Below are positions 19,044 to 27,354 of a DNA stretch of 64,000 nt, piece by piece. The DNA is from Bradyrhizobium diazoefficiens (GTDB lineage Bacteria > Pseudomonadota > Alphaproteobacteria > Rhizobiales > Xanthobacteraceae): assembly GCF_018131015.1 (NCBI RefSeq), contig NZ_JAFCJJ010000006.1, positions 62,001 through 126,000 on the forward strand. Reading direction: 5' to 3'. Position numbers and translations under genes: made by a program. The notes under the pieces are model-generated. The model did no database searches. It saw only the letters and a list, made by a program, of their open reading frames with translations, and was not told where the DNA came from. Positions within the stretch are counted from its first letter, which is position 1. Every line of letters begins with the position of its first letter.

Positions 19044-19562
19044 ATGTCAGCCCCGTTTGTTGCTGAAATCAGGATTTTTGCCTGCAACTTTGCGCCCACC
19101 GGTTGGGCGCAGTGCAATGGCCAGTTGCTGCCGATCTCGCAGAACACCGCGTTGTTCTCGCTGGTTGGCACGTTTTACGGTGGTGACGGCAAATCGACAT
19201 TCGCGTTGCCCAACTTTCAGGGCTGCGCTGCCCTCAACCAGGGGCAAGGTCCGGGCCTCACGGACCGCGTTATCGGCGAAACCGGCGGCGAGCAATTCCT
19301 GACGCTGCTCCAGTCTGAAATACCGTTCCACACCCACGCTGTTACGGCGAGCAATCAGATCGGAACGGACCGCACGCCAGCCGGCGAGGATCTGGCGCGA
19401 TCGAGTGGCATGAACCTGTATGGCCCCAGCGGAACGCAGGTCATGATGGACCTGCAGGCGACGACGCCTGCCGGCGGCTCGCAGCCGCACAACAACATGT
19501 CGCCGTTCCTCACGCTGATGTTCTGCATCGCCCTGCAGGGTGTCTTCCCGGCGCGCGGCTGA
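19044..19562 (+). CDS. phage tail collar domain protein, 3
   Basis: A 172-residue third paralogue. The collar domain lies at residues about 5-62 (IRIFACNFAPTGWAQCNG, LFSLVGTFYGGDGKSTFALP), with EIPFHTHAV in the middle and a C-terminal GGSQPHNNMSPFLTLMFCIA block. It begins eight bases after the previous stop, behind AGAGGCAGCC. The upstream in-frame start at 18984 would overlap gene 2 and is not needed. It is followed by the acetyltransferase gene after 11 bp. Confidence 0.88.
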   Translation: MSAPFVAEIRIFACNFAPTGWAQCNGQLLPISQNTALFSLVGTFYGGDGKSTFALPNFQGCAALNQGQGPGLTDRVIGETGGEQFLTLLQSEIPFHTHAVTASNQIGTDRTPAGEDLARSSGMNLYGPSGTQVMMDLQATTPAGGSQPHNNMSPFLTLMFCIALQGVFPARG

Positions 19563-19573
19563 GCTGATTTCGA

Positions 19574-20092
19574 ATGAATGATTCCGCGCCGGTTGCGTTT
19601 GGCTGGGCGCGCGCTGCCGGCGCGGGCCTGACGTTCCGTCATGTGACCGATGCCGATCTGCCATTCCTGGCGCGGGTCTATGCCTCGACCCGTGAGGAAG
19701 AGCTTGCCGCCACGCCCTGGAGCGAGGCGCAGAAGGCGCAATTCCTGGACATGCAGTTCCGGGCGCAGCACACCGACTACCGCAAGAATTATCCGCAGGC
19801 CGACTGGCTGGTCACGATGCATGGCGGCGAGGAGATCGGCCGGCTTTATCTCGGCCGCTGGCAAGCCGTACACAACGTCATCGACATCGCTTTCCTGCCG
19901 CAGCATCGTGGCAAGGGATTCGGCACCGCGCTGATGCTTGACCTGCTCGATGAGGCCGCCGCCGCCGGCAAGCCCGTGTCCATCCACGTCGAGAAATTCA
20001 ATCCGGCGATGCGACTCTATCGCCGCCTCGGCTTCGTGACCGTCGAGGATCAGGGCGTCTACGATCTGATGCGCTGGTCAAATGAATCGTAA
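19574..20092 (+). CDS. GNAT family N-acetyltransferase
   Basis: A 172-residue GNAT protein predicted to transfer an acetyl group from acetyl-CoA. The acetyl-CoA loop is in FLPQHRGKGFGTALM (the Q/R-x-x-G-x-G/A motif A), with the C-terminal RLYRRLGFVTVEDQG typical of motif B. It follows the three collar genes by 11 bp on the same strand, so co-transcription is likely and its target may be a product of that operon. The substrate cannot be read from the sequence. Confidence 0.85.
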   Translation: MNDSAPVAFGWARAAGAGLTFRHVTDADLPFLARVYASTREEELAATPWSEAQKAQFLDMQFRAQHTDYRKNYPQADWLVTMHGGEEIGRLYLGRWQAVHNVIDIAFLPQHRGKGFGTALMLDLLDEAAAAGKPVSIHVEKFNPAMRLYRRLGFVTVEDQGVYDLMRWSNES

Positions 20093-20127
20093 GGGGGAGA
20101 TTGGCGAAGCATCCGCCCTTGCACGCC

Positions 20128-20430
20128 TTACGTAAAAATCGCCTGATACCCCGCCCCGCCGCCGAACGGCCCGACCGGTACCAGAAAAATTTCCATTACG
20201 CCGAGGGCAGGATGCGCGACCTGATAGATCGCCTGCGGCAGAGCCGCGCCCTTCGGCGCCGCGAACAGCAACGAGAATGCCCCGCCGGCTCGCCCGCTGT
20301 TGCCGACATTGTCCACCTTCGCCAGCTTTAGCGGAATCGCGGCGCCTGCCGCCTTCAACTCGAACTCGGCGTTCTGAAGCGGCAGGAATTGGTCGATCGA
20401 CAGCGCAGCCAGATCCGCCGGTGCAGTCAT
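20128..20430 (-). CDS. DUF6916-like small protein
   Basis: A 100-residue cytoplasmic-looking protein with no signal peptide or membrane helix. It starts MTAPADLAALSIDQFLPL and has the pattern FSLLFAAPKGAALPQAIYQV followed by GVMEIFLVPVGPFGGG and a C-terminal YQAIF. This is what I associate with DUF6916, a family I recall near standalone tail-collar genes. It converges on the acetyltransferase gene (35 bp apart) and lies downstream of the outer-membrane protein gene. The assignment is from memory of the family pattern. Confidence 0.65.
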   Translation of the reverse strand: MTAPADLAALSIDQFLPLQNAEFELKAAGAAIPLKLAKVDNVGNSGRAGGAFSLLFAAPKGAALPQAIYQVAHPALGVMEIFLVPVGPFGGGAGYQAIFT

Positions 20431-20488
20431 GTATCGACCCTCCGCGAGGCGGTGACGGGGAAAAAGCCTGAAGCCGGGACGACGGCAA

Positions 20489-21235
20489 TCAATATTTGGC
20501 GACGACCGGACCGCCGAAGCGATAGTTCAGGCGCAGCGTCACCATGTCGACGTCCTGGCGGATGCGCTCGTTGCCGAACAGCCCGCCGAACACGGCGTCC
20601 GTGAAGGTCACGTTGCGATCCTGCAGGAACAGATGATTGTACTCGGCACCCACCGACCAGTTCGTCGCAAAGCCGAACTCGACGCCGCCACCAACCGTGC
20701 CGCCCCAGCGGGTGTCCTTGACCTCGAGGGCGGCAATCGCGCCAGTGCCGTCTTCGACGTGGAAGCGGTCGGCCACGACGGCGGCGCCGCCCTTGACGTA
20801 AAACAGCACACTGTTCCAGGCCAGGCCCACCTGGCCGGTGAACAGGCCGATGCCATCGACGCGCGAGAAGTTGGTGAACGGTGCAAAGCTCAGGCTCTGG
20901 TTGGAGCCCTTGAGGTTGGCCCAGTTCCCCTGCGCTTCGAGGCCGAAGACGACGTTCGACGTCTGCCAGCGATAGCCGATCTGTCCGCCAGCGACCGCAC
21001 CCGTGGCGTCGTGACACCCCTCGGCGAAACTGATGAGCGGCGTGAGGGCCGCATCCCAGCATTTGTTGGCGCGGGCCCAGCCGGCGTTGGCGCCGATATA
21101 GAAGCCGCTCCAATCGTACACCGGCGATGGCACTGCCACCGGGGCCTTATAGGCACGGGCCGGCATATCGGCCGCGGCGGCGGGAACGGCAAAGCCGAGG
21201 GTCAGGAGGGCGACCGCGCTCAGGATTTTCTTCAC
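20489..21235 (-). CDS. outer-membrane beta-barrel protein (Omp25/31, porin-family type)
   Basis: A 248-residue outer-membrane protein with a cleavable signal (MKKILSAVALLTLGFAVPAAA). The mature protein begins with the rhizobial hallmark ADMPARAYKAP, then YDWSGFYIGANAGW. Alternating hydrophobic strands give an eight-strand OmpA-like barrel. The final strand RLNYRFGGPVVAKY lacks the usual terminal F but keeps an aromatic end. It is a monocistronic-looking gene. It probably has a structural envelope role. Confidence 0.88.
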   Translation of the reverse strand: MKKILSAVALLTLGFAVPAAAADMPARAYKAPVAVPSPVYDWSGFYIGANAGWARANKCWDAALTPLISFAEGCHDATGAVAGGQIGYRWQTSNVVFGLEAQGNWANLKGSNQSLSFAPFTNFSRVDGIGLFTGQVGLAWNSVLFYVKGGAAVVADRFHVEDGTGAIAALEVKDTRWGGTVGGGVEFGFATNWSVGAEYNHLFLQDRNVTFTDAVFGGLFGNERIRQDVDMVTLRLNYRFGGPVVAKY

Positions 21236-21373
21236 GTCGAATTCTCCGGGATTCCACCGAAATCTACCGGGATTCGACCGCCTTGACTGTCACCCGGAGA
21301 CCACATCCTCCGGTAAAAGCAGACGGACCTTGCGACCGGCCGGGCTCCTTCTCCCCCGCCCCGGCCGGCGGGG

Positions 21374-21712
21374 TCAGCGGTTCAGCGTCTTCGAGGCGCT
21401 GCCCCGGTTCTTCCAGATCAGCATGATGTTGCGGACATAGATGATGGTCGCGAGCGCCTGCCCGAGGATGATGACGGGCTCGCGCTTCACGACGCCATAG
21501 ACCAGGGTCATCAGGCCGCCGCCCATGGAGCAGAACCAGAACGCCATCGGCACCACGCTGTTGCCGGCGCGCTCGCTCGCGATCCACTGCACCAGGAAGC
21601 GCGCGGTGAAGAACAGCTGCGCAATGAGGCCGAACGCCAGCCAGAAGTCGAATTTGGCGACGAAGACGTCGTAGAGATAGTTGCTCAGCGCCTGGCCGTA
21701 CTGGATGATCAT
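21374..21712 (-). CDS. lipid A biosynthesis N-terminal domain (LABNTD) membrane protein
   Basis: A 112-residue protein with three or four membrane helices, matching the small domain fused to LpxB in some bacteria. The key segments are LIAQLFFTARFLVQWIASE and FWFCSMGGGLMTLVYG, then a C-terminal helix with IIYVRNIMLIWKNR. Its ATG overlaps the stop of the upstream GT2 gene by four bases (ATGA), so the two are translationally coupled. In similar clusters this protein accompanies a polyprenyl-phosphate sugar synthase, perhaps as its membrane partner or as a flippase-like subunit (inference). Confidence 0.82.
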   Translation of the reverse strand: MIIQYGQALSNYLYDVFVAKFDFWLAFGLIAQLFFTARFLVQWIASERAGNSVVPMAFWFCSMGGGLMTLVYGVVKREPVIILGQALATIIYVRNIMLIWKNRGSASKTLNR

Positions 21713-22431
21713 GCCTCGGTCACCTCCGGTGTCGGCTTCTTGCGGCGGATCAGCCACCACACGCCGGCGAGATCCATGATCCCGATCCACAGCCGGTCGA
21801 AGAAGCCATAATTCGACACGCCGGAGCGGCGCGGCCGATCGATCACGTCGACATAAGCGATGTCAAAGCCTTCGCGGCGCACCAGCGCCGGCAGGAAGCG
21901 GTGCAGCCCGTCGAAATAGGGCATCATCAGGAAGACGTCGCGCCGGAACGCCTTCAGCCCGCAGCCGGTGTCGCGCGTGCCGTCCTTGAGGACCGCGTTG
22001 CGGACCTTGTTGGCCATGCGCGACTGGAATTTCTTGAACCCGGTGTCCTTGCGTCCCACCCTCTGGCCCGCGGCAAGACCGACTTGGGCGCCCTTCTCGA
22101 CCGCCGCGATCAGGTCCGGCAGGAAGGCCGGATCGTTCTGGCCGTCGCCGTCGAGCGTCGCCACGATCCCGCCGCGCGCGGCGCGCACGCCGCTGCGCAC
22201 CGCCGCCGACTGGCCGCCCGATTTGGCATGACGAAGCTGACGCAGATTGTCCCGCTGCTTCATGATGGCGGCAAGGCGCTCGCCGGTCGCGTCCGTCGAG
22301 CCGTCATTGACGTAGATGATCTCATAGGCCCAGCGCCCGTCGAGCGAGGCGCTGATCTCCTCGATCAACGGCGCGATATTGTCGGCTTCGTTGCGCACGG
22401 GCACGACAATGGAAACCTGGGGCGACAACAA
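21709..22431 (-). CDS. GT2 family glycosyltransferase (polyprenyl-phosphate sugar synthase, DPM1/ArnC-like)
   Basis: A 240-residue GT-A fold glycosyltransferase. The N-terminus VSIVVPVRNEADNI, nucleotide-binding YVNDGSTDATGE, metal-binding TLDGDGQNDP and the RDTGCGLKAFRRDV block are those of dolichol/undecaprenyl-phosphate sugar synthases. There is a single hydrophobic C-terminal segment (GIMDLAGVWWLI) and no large membrane domain. The start is uncertain: TTG at 22431 is the best available, with only a weak ribosome binding site. It is coupled to the LABNTD gene and lies 63 bp after PAP2. It probably loads a sugar onto the lipid carrier used by the ArnT-like enzyme. Confidence 0.82.
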   Translation of the reverse strand: MLSPQVSIVVPVRNEADNIAPLIEEISASLDGRWAYEIIYVNDGSTDATGERLAAIMKQRDNLRQLRHAKSGGQSAAVRSGVRAARGGIVATLDGDGQNDPAFLPDLIAAVEKGAQVGLAAGQRVGRKDTGFKKFQSRMANKVRNAVLKDGTRDTGCGLKAFRRDVFLMMPYFDGLHRFLPALVRREGFDIAYVDVIDRPRRSGVSNYGFFDRLWIGIMDLAGVWWLIRRKKPTPEVTEA

Positions 22432-22494
22432 ATCGGGAGCTCTTGGTTGGAATGGGGCGGCGCGGGAACCCGAAGGCCCAGCAGGCAGCCGCTT

Positions 22495-23340
22495 TTATGG
22501 GGCGGATGTCCCGTGGGCAACCCTTTTGAGGCGGCCTGAGACCGCTCCTGCGAGCGGCACAATGGTGCCGTCGGCACGGATGGCAAAACCGAGCCTGCGG
22601 GCGGCAAACCAGTAGCGGACCGCCATGGCGCCGACCATGCCGACCATGGCGCCGGCCACGACGTCGCTCGGATGATGCGCGAGCAGCACCAGGCGCGTCA
22701 AAAGGATCACGATCGCGTAGGTGAACATGAACACGCGCAGGCGCGGCCACAGCGCCGAGACCGCAAAGGCCAGTGCAAAGGCCGTCACCGCATGGCCTGA
22801 CGGCAGGCTGGCATAGGCCCCGCTCCCCTCGAAGGGGACGAAATTGAACGCGTCGGCCTTGCCGCCGACGAACGGACGCCCGCGGCCGATGAGATATTTC
22901 AGGACCTCGCCGACGAACACGGACAAGGCAACAGACAGAAACACGAACTGCAGCCGCGTCCCGAGGCCGAGCAGCAGCGCGCGGCGCGTGCCGTGCAGCC
23001 CCGCCGCAACGAATGCCAGGGTCACCAGCGCAACGCCGAGTAGCGAGAGCACGTACTCGTCCTTGCCGAAATCGGTGAGGATGCGGATTGGCCACAAGGC
23101 CGGAGTCCCGCGCGCCGGCATCAACTGAATTTCCACCTGATCGAACGCGACCATCAGTGCGATGATCGCGGCCGCGCCCGCCGCGCTCAGCCACAGCGAA
23201 TGCCGCGCCAGCTTTCTGGCGGCATCAGTGCGGCGCGAATGCGAGGGCGCGCGCACGAGCTGTGCCAGCGCACGCCGGGCGACGGCGAGCAATTGCGCCG
23301 GGTAGCTCGCATGCTGCACGATGTCGGTCGAGCCCTTCAT
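22495..23340 (-). CDS. PAP2 family membrane phosphatase
   Basis: A 281-residue integral membrane phosphatase. The three PAP2 motifs are clear: KYLIGRGRP, SLPSGH and [15 protein letters not shown]. About six membrane helices surround them. Family members dephosphorylate undecaprenyl pyrophosphate, lipid A or phosphatidyl lipids on the periplasmic side. The gene begins immediately after the stop of the ArnT-like gene with no intervening base, so it is surely in the same operon and probably acts on the same lipid carrier or on lipid A. Confidence 0.88.
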   Translation of the reverse strand: MKGSTDIVQHASYPAQLLAVARRALAQLVRAPSHSRRTDAARKLARHSLWLSAAGAAAIIALMVAFDQVEIQLMPARGTPALWPIRILTDFGKDEYVLSLLGVALVTLAFVAAGLHGTRRALLLGLGTRLQFVFLSVALSVFVGEVLKYLIGRGRPFVGGKADAFNFVPFEGSGAYASLPSGHAVTAFALAFAVSALWPRLRVFMFTYAIVILLTRLVLLAHHPSDVVAGAMVGMVGAMAVRYWFAARRLGFAIRADGTIVPLAGAVSGRLKRVAHGTSAP

Positions 23341-25083
23341 CTACTCGGTCCCCTCGGAGCGGAACACCGAGATCGAGATGGCGCGGCCTTGCGAGAAATT
23401 ATAGCCGTCGATGCGCGCGCCGACCTTGTAGCGCAGCCCGATCGCCTCGGCGCGCAGCACGAAGCTGCGCTCCGAGCGCTGCTCGATCAGCGCGAAGCGG
23501 CAGCTCCCCTGCCGGAGGAAATCCGCAGCCCCCGAGCCGTCGGTGAGCACGGTCTGGGTGCCCGTCAAAAACACCAGGCTCGGCTCGTGATAGCCGACGG
23601 ACGCCGCCTTCGGCCCGACACAGGTGACGTTGCGCAGCGCCCGGGCGATCTCGATGCTCGGAAACAGCGGCGTCAGCGACGGCAGCACGATGCCGTAGAC
23701 CGCCACCGCCAGCATCAGGGCGGCGACCAGCGCGTTGAGCAGCGAGCGCTCGGCGCGATTGTTGTCGTAGAGCCACCAGGCGAACAGGCCGAAGATCAGC
23801 GCGGCCGCGATGAACGGCCAGGCGATGAAGGCCGGCTGCCGCGTCAGCATCACCGCACCGACCACCGCGATGATCGAGGTGGCCGCGGGGATTGCGAACC
23901 ACCAGGCCGAGCCGCGCATCAGCCAGGAGCGCGACAGCACGCTCCGCTCCAGCGCGCCAGCGGTGAGGATCGCGATCGCCGGATAAAGCGGCAGCACGTA
24001 ATGCGGCAGCTTGGTCAGCACCGCCTCGAACACGATCCAGGACGGGATCAGCCAGGCCAGCAGGAATTGCGCGCCCGGCTCGCGGCGCGCCCGCCACACG
24101 GCCGGCGCCGCCATCGCGGCCAGCGGCGCGCCGGGCCAGAACGTGATCCAGAACAGCGCAAGGTACAGCCCGGGCGGCGCGCCATGTGATTCCTGGGCCC
24201 CCAGCTTGCTCAGCATGTCGCCGCCGACGGAGTCGGCGAAGAAGGCATCGCCCGCACGCCAGAAGATCGCGACGAACCAGGGCAGCACCAGCACCAGCAT
24301 CCACATCAGGCCCCAGACCGGCCGCAGCCGCCACAGCCAGGAGGCGTCGCGGTCCTGGATCGCGAGCACGATCACGGTCAGGCCTGCGAACATCAGGATC
24401 AGCGGGCCCTTGATCAGGATGCCGACGGCGAGCGCGGTCCAGAAGATGGCGGGCCAGCTCCAGGGTGGATGCGTCTCGTCCTCGGCGCGCTGCCAGGACA
24501 GATAGGCCCGCGCCATCGCGCCCATCGCGGCAACCACGCAAAACAGCAGCATCGCGTCGGTCTTCGCCAGCCGCGCCTCGACGCCGAGCAGCACGGAGGC
24601 GCACATCAGGAGCGCGGCGATCACCGCGGCGCGGCGGGTGACAAAGCCGAGTGCGGCCCAATAGGTCATCAGCACGGCGCCGATCGCCCCAATCAGCGAC
24701 GGAATCCGGTAGACCCAGATCCGCAATTCGGCCTTCGGCAGCTTGAGCGCCGTGGCGATCTCGACCGCGGCCGATTGCAGCCAGTAGATGCCGACCGGCT
24801 TCTTGTAGCGGACATCCTCCTGGAAGCGGATGTCGACATAGTCGCCGCTCTCGACCATCTGCTTGGTGGCCTGGGCAAAGCGCGCCTCGTCACGATCAAC
24901 CGGCGGGATCGTGAAGAAGCCCGGCAGGAAGATCAGCAGCGCGCACACCAGCAGGAAGCCGACCGCGCGGGCGTGGCTGGCGGTTGCAAGATCCAGCACG
25001 CGCACCAGCGCGTTGCCCGGATTCGCCGGGGCTTTCGGCTCGCGCGGCGCGCCAAAACGGGGGCTTGGATAGGTCTCGGCCAT
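23341..25083 (-). CDS. GT39/ArnT-like membrane glycosyltransferase
   Basis: A 580-residue protein with about a dozen membrane helices and a soluble C-terminal region. Just after the first helix is PPVDRDEARFAQATKQMVES, with the acidic DEARFA motif that is catalytic in ArnT and PMT enzymes, followed by RYKKPVGIYWLQ. KLPHYVLPLYPAIAIL is a further ArnT landmark. These enzymes move a sugar from a polyprenyl phosphate to lipid A or another periplasmic acceptor. It heads the cluster with PAP2, GT2 and LABNTD. The donor sugar is not identifiable; galacturonic acid or mannose would fit rhizobial lipid A. Confidence 0.85.
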   Translation of the reverse strand: MAETYPSPRFGAPREPKAPANPGNALVRVLDLATASHARAVGFLLVCALLIFLPGFFTIPPVDRDEARFAQATKQMVESGDYVDIRFQEDVRYKKPVGIYWLQSAAVEIATALKLPKAELRIWVYRIPSLIGAIGAVLMTYWAALGFVTRRAAVIAALLMCASVLLGVEARLAKTDAMLLFCVVAAMGAMARAYLSWQRAEDETHPPWSWPAIFWTALAVGILIKGPLILMFAGLTVIVLAIQDRDASWLWRLRPVWGLMWMLVLVLPWFVAIFWRAGDAFFADSVGGDMLSKLGAQESHGAPPGLYLALFWITFWPGAPLAAMAAPAVWRARREPGAQFLLAWLIPSWIVFEAVLTKLPHYVLPLYPAIAILTAGALERSVLSRSWLMRGSAWWFAIPAATSIIAVVGAVMLTRQPAFIAWPFIAAALIFGLFAWWLYDNNRAERSLLNALVAALMLAVAVYGIVLPSLTPLFPSIEIARALRNVTCVGPKAASVGYHEPSLVFLTGTQTVLTDGSGAADFLRQGSCRFALIEQRSERSFVLRAEAIGLRYKVGARIDGYNFSQGRAISISVFRSEGTE

Positions 25084-25133
25084 TGGTTCCGCTTACGCTG
25101 AAACCGCCATCGCCACAACCGCTTGAGCCGGCC

Positions 25134-27335
25134 TTATTGAATTCGAATGACAACTGTGTCCGCCGCGCCCGTGGCGTCGATCACGGTGAGGCGCGCAAAG
25201 CCCGGACCCGGGGGATCGATCAGGCGTTGGCGGCGCCCGTCGATCTCGCCGCGCGCGGTGCCATTGACCAGGACGGTCAACGGCAAGACCCCGCCCGCGA
25301 CCTTGACCGGCATGGCAGCGGCCTCGGGCCCATTGCTGCGATCGACATCGATCCGGGACCCGTTCAACGGGAACTGGATGTGCAGCGCCTGCTCCCCGCC
25401 GGTCCGGACAAGGTCACCGACCGGGCGGAACCGCTTCAGCGGCAGCGGCAGTTTTGCGTTGCTGGCCACCAGCGTTCCCCTGGGGGGCTTTGGCAAGGGC
25501 ACAAGCGTCTTGCCGGTGCGGGCGAAGGCATCGAACAGGATTGGCGCGGCCGCCACGCGCCCGATCAGTCCGGGAACCGGCGCACCGTCGGGCCGGCCGA
25601 CCCAGACACCGATGGTCATGCGACCGTCGAAGCCGACCGACCAGGCGTCGCGGTAGCCATAGGAGGTGCCGGTCTTGAAGGCGATGCGGTTGTGGGCGGC
25701 GTTCTCCGGCGGCGGGGTCCCGAGCAGCACGTTGCCGACCTGCCAGGCCGCGACCTGATCCATCAGCCGCAGCGGCTCGCGGTCATCCCTGTCGGCCATG
25801 ACCTCGCGCAGCGGCTTGGTGGTGCCGAGCCGGGCGAAGCCCGCATAGAGCTGGGCGAGGTCCTGGAGCGTCACGCCAACGCCGCCGAGGCCCATCGCGA
25901 GCCCGGGTGCCTCATCCTTGGGCAGGACCAGATTGCCGCCCGCCTGACGCAGCCGCGATGCCAGCCGGCTCGATCCGACGCGATCGAGCAGCACGATGGC
26001 CGGAACGTTCAGCGACAATTGCAGCGCCTTCTTCACCGGCACCGTGCCCTGAAACGTCATGTCGAAGTTTTCCGGCGCGTAGGAGCCGAAGCGGACCGGG
26101 CGGTCGTCGATCAGGCTTTCGGGATGGACAAAGCCATCCTCGAAGGCGAGCCCGTAGATGAAGGGCTTGAGCGTCGAGCCCGGCGAGCGGACGGCGCGGG
26201 TCATGTCGACCTGCCCTGCCCGGCTCTCGTCGAAATAATCAGCCGAGCCGACACGCGCGAGCACGTCTCCGCTCTCATTGTCGACGACGATGATGCCGAC
26301 CGAAATATTGGGCCCGAGCGCGATGGCGCGGTCGCGGGCCAGCGGCTCCAGCACCTTCTGCAGATTGGCGTCGAGCGTCAGCTTGATGACCGGCCTATCC
26401 TTCACGGTCGCAAGCGCCGTGTCGGAGGCATGCGGCGCCAGGATCGGCATCGGCTTCCGCAGTCTTGGCACCGGCACGGCCTTGGCCTGGCTGGCGTCGT
26501 CGGCGCTGACCTGATGCTCGGCGACCACGCGGTCGAGCACGCGGTCGCGCGCGATGCGCGCCGCCTCCGGGAAGCGATCGAGCCTTCGCGTCTCCGGCGA
26601 TTGCGGCAGCGCCACCAGCAGCGCCGCCTCCGCCAGCGACAGCCGCTTCGGCTCCTTGCCAAGATAGGCGATGGACGCCGCGCGGATGCCTTCGAGATTG
26701 CCGCCATACGGCGCCAGCGCCAGATAGAGATCGAGAATCTCGCTCTTGCTCATGCTGCGCTCGATTTCGATCGCGCGCACGATCTGGCGCAGCTTTGCGT
26801 AGAGCGAGCGCTGCCGGCGCGGCTCCATCAGGCGGGCGAGCTGCATCGTGATGGTCGAGCCGCCGGAGACGATGCGGCCGCGCGTTCCAAGCTGCAACGC
26901 AGCCCGTCCAAGCGCCAGCGGATCGATGCCGCCATGGGCGTAGAAGCGCTGGTCCTCATAGGCAAGCAGCAGCTTGAGATAGGTCGGATCGACGCCTGTC
27001 CTGGCGTCGACCGGCAGCCGCCACCGACCATCCGCCATGGCATAGGCGCGCAGCAGTTTGCCGTTGCGGTCGACGATGGTGGCAGAGACCTGGCGGGCCT
27101 CGTCGAGGGGCAGCGGGCCGAGCGAGTAGACCCAGGCGACGAAGCCGACGACGGCGAGGATGAGCGTGAGCGCTGCTGCCGAGATGAGGCGACGGCCCCA
27201 GCCGCGTGCTCCGTCATGGCCGGGCTTGACCCGGCCATCCACGTCGTCGCCCACCGCCCGAGTGGCCGTGGATGCCCGGGTCAAGCCCGGGCATGACGAC
27301 TGAGTGTGTGGCTCCGCTGCGCTCATGCCATCCAA
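25134..27335 (-). CDS. pbpC: penicillin-binding protein 1C
   Basis: A 733-residue bifunctional peptidoglycan synthase. A membrane anchor at residues about 51-70 is followed by the GT51 glycosyltransferase domain (catalytic E127 in EDQRFYAHGG; GGSTITMQLARL). The transpeptidase has S387 in GSTLKPF, SLN in SLNVPAIVLL, and KTGTSYGYRDAW. A C-terminal BiPBP_C beta domain is as expected for PBP1C. Residues about 14-41 are encoded by a dispersed palindromic repeat and look unlike protein sequence, so the true start may be a GTG after the repeat. It pairs with the alpha-2-macroglobulin gene just upstream (19 bp), the conserved periplasmic partnership. Confidence 0.9.
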   Translation of the reverse strand: MDGMSAAEPHTQSSCPGLTRASTATRAVGDDVDGRVKPGHDGARGWGRRLISAAALTLILAVVGFVAWVYSLGPLPLDEARQVSATIVDRNGKLLRAYAMADGRWRLPVDARTGVDPTYLKLLLAYEDQRFYAHGGIDPLALGRAALQLGTRGRIVSGGSTITMQLARLMEPRRQRSLYAKLRQIVRAIEIERSMSKSEILDLYLALAPYGGNLEGIRAASIAYLGKEPKRLSLAEAALLVALPQSPETRRLDRFPEAARIARDRVLDRVVAEHQVSADDASQAKAVPVPRLRKPMPILAPHASDTALATVKDRPVIKLTLDANLQKVLEPLARDRAIALGPNISVGIIVVDNESGDVLARVGSADYFDESRAGQVDMTRAVRSPGSTLKPFIYGLAFEDGFVHPESLIDDRPVRFGSYAPENFDMTFQGTVPVKKALQLSLNVPAIVLLDRVGSSRLASRLRQAGGNLVLPKDEAPGLAMGLGGVGVTLQDLAQLYAGFARLGTTKPLREVMADRDDREPLRLMDQVAAWQVGNVLLGTPPPENAAHNRIAFKTGTSYGYRDAWSVGFDGRMTIGVWVGRPDGAPVPGLIGRVAAAPILFDAFARTGKTLVPLPKPPRGTLVASNAKLPLPLKRFRPVGDLVRTGGEQALHIQFPLNGSRIDVDRSNGPEAAAMPVKVAGGVLPLTVLVNGTARGEIDGRRQRLIDPPGPGFARLTVIDATGAADTVVIRIQ
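27213..27297. repeat. dispersed palindromic repeat inside the pbpC 5' coding region
   Basis: Two 31-base arms (27213-27243 and 27267-27297) are inverted copies with two mismatches, around a 23-base centre. The core of each arm is GGGCTTGACCCGG or its complement. Elements with this CCCGGGCTTGACCCGGGCAT core are common between genes in Bradyrhizobium and relatives. Here it lies in frame within the annotated pbpC start region. Confidence 0.85.
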
Positions 27336-27354
27336 CCCGGGCTCATCTCACCAC

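Noticed and set aside
18002..19562. Prophage tail region
   Set aside because: Only collar-domain proteins occur; no structural, packaging, lysis or integrase gene is seen within 20 kb on either side, and the proteins match the standalone family in length.
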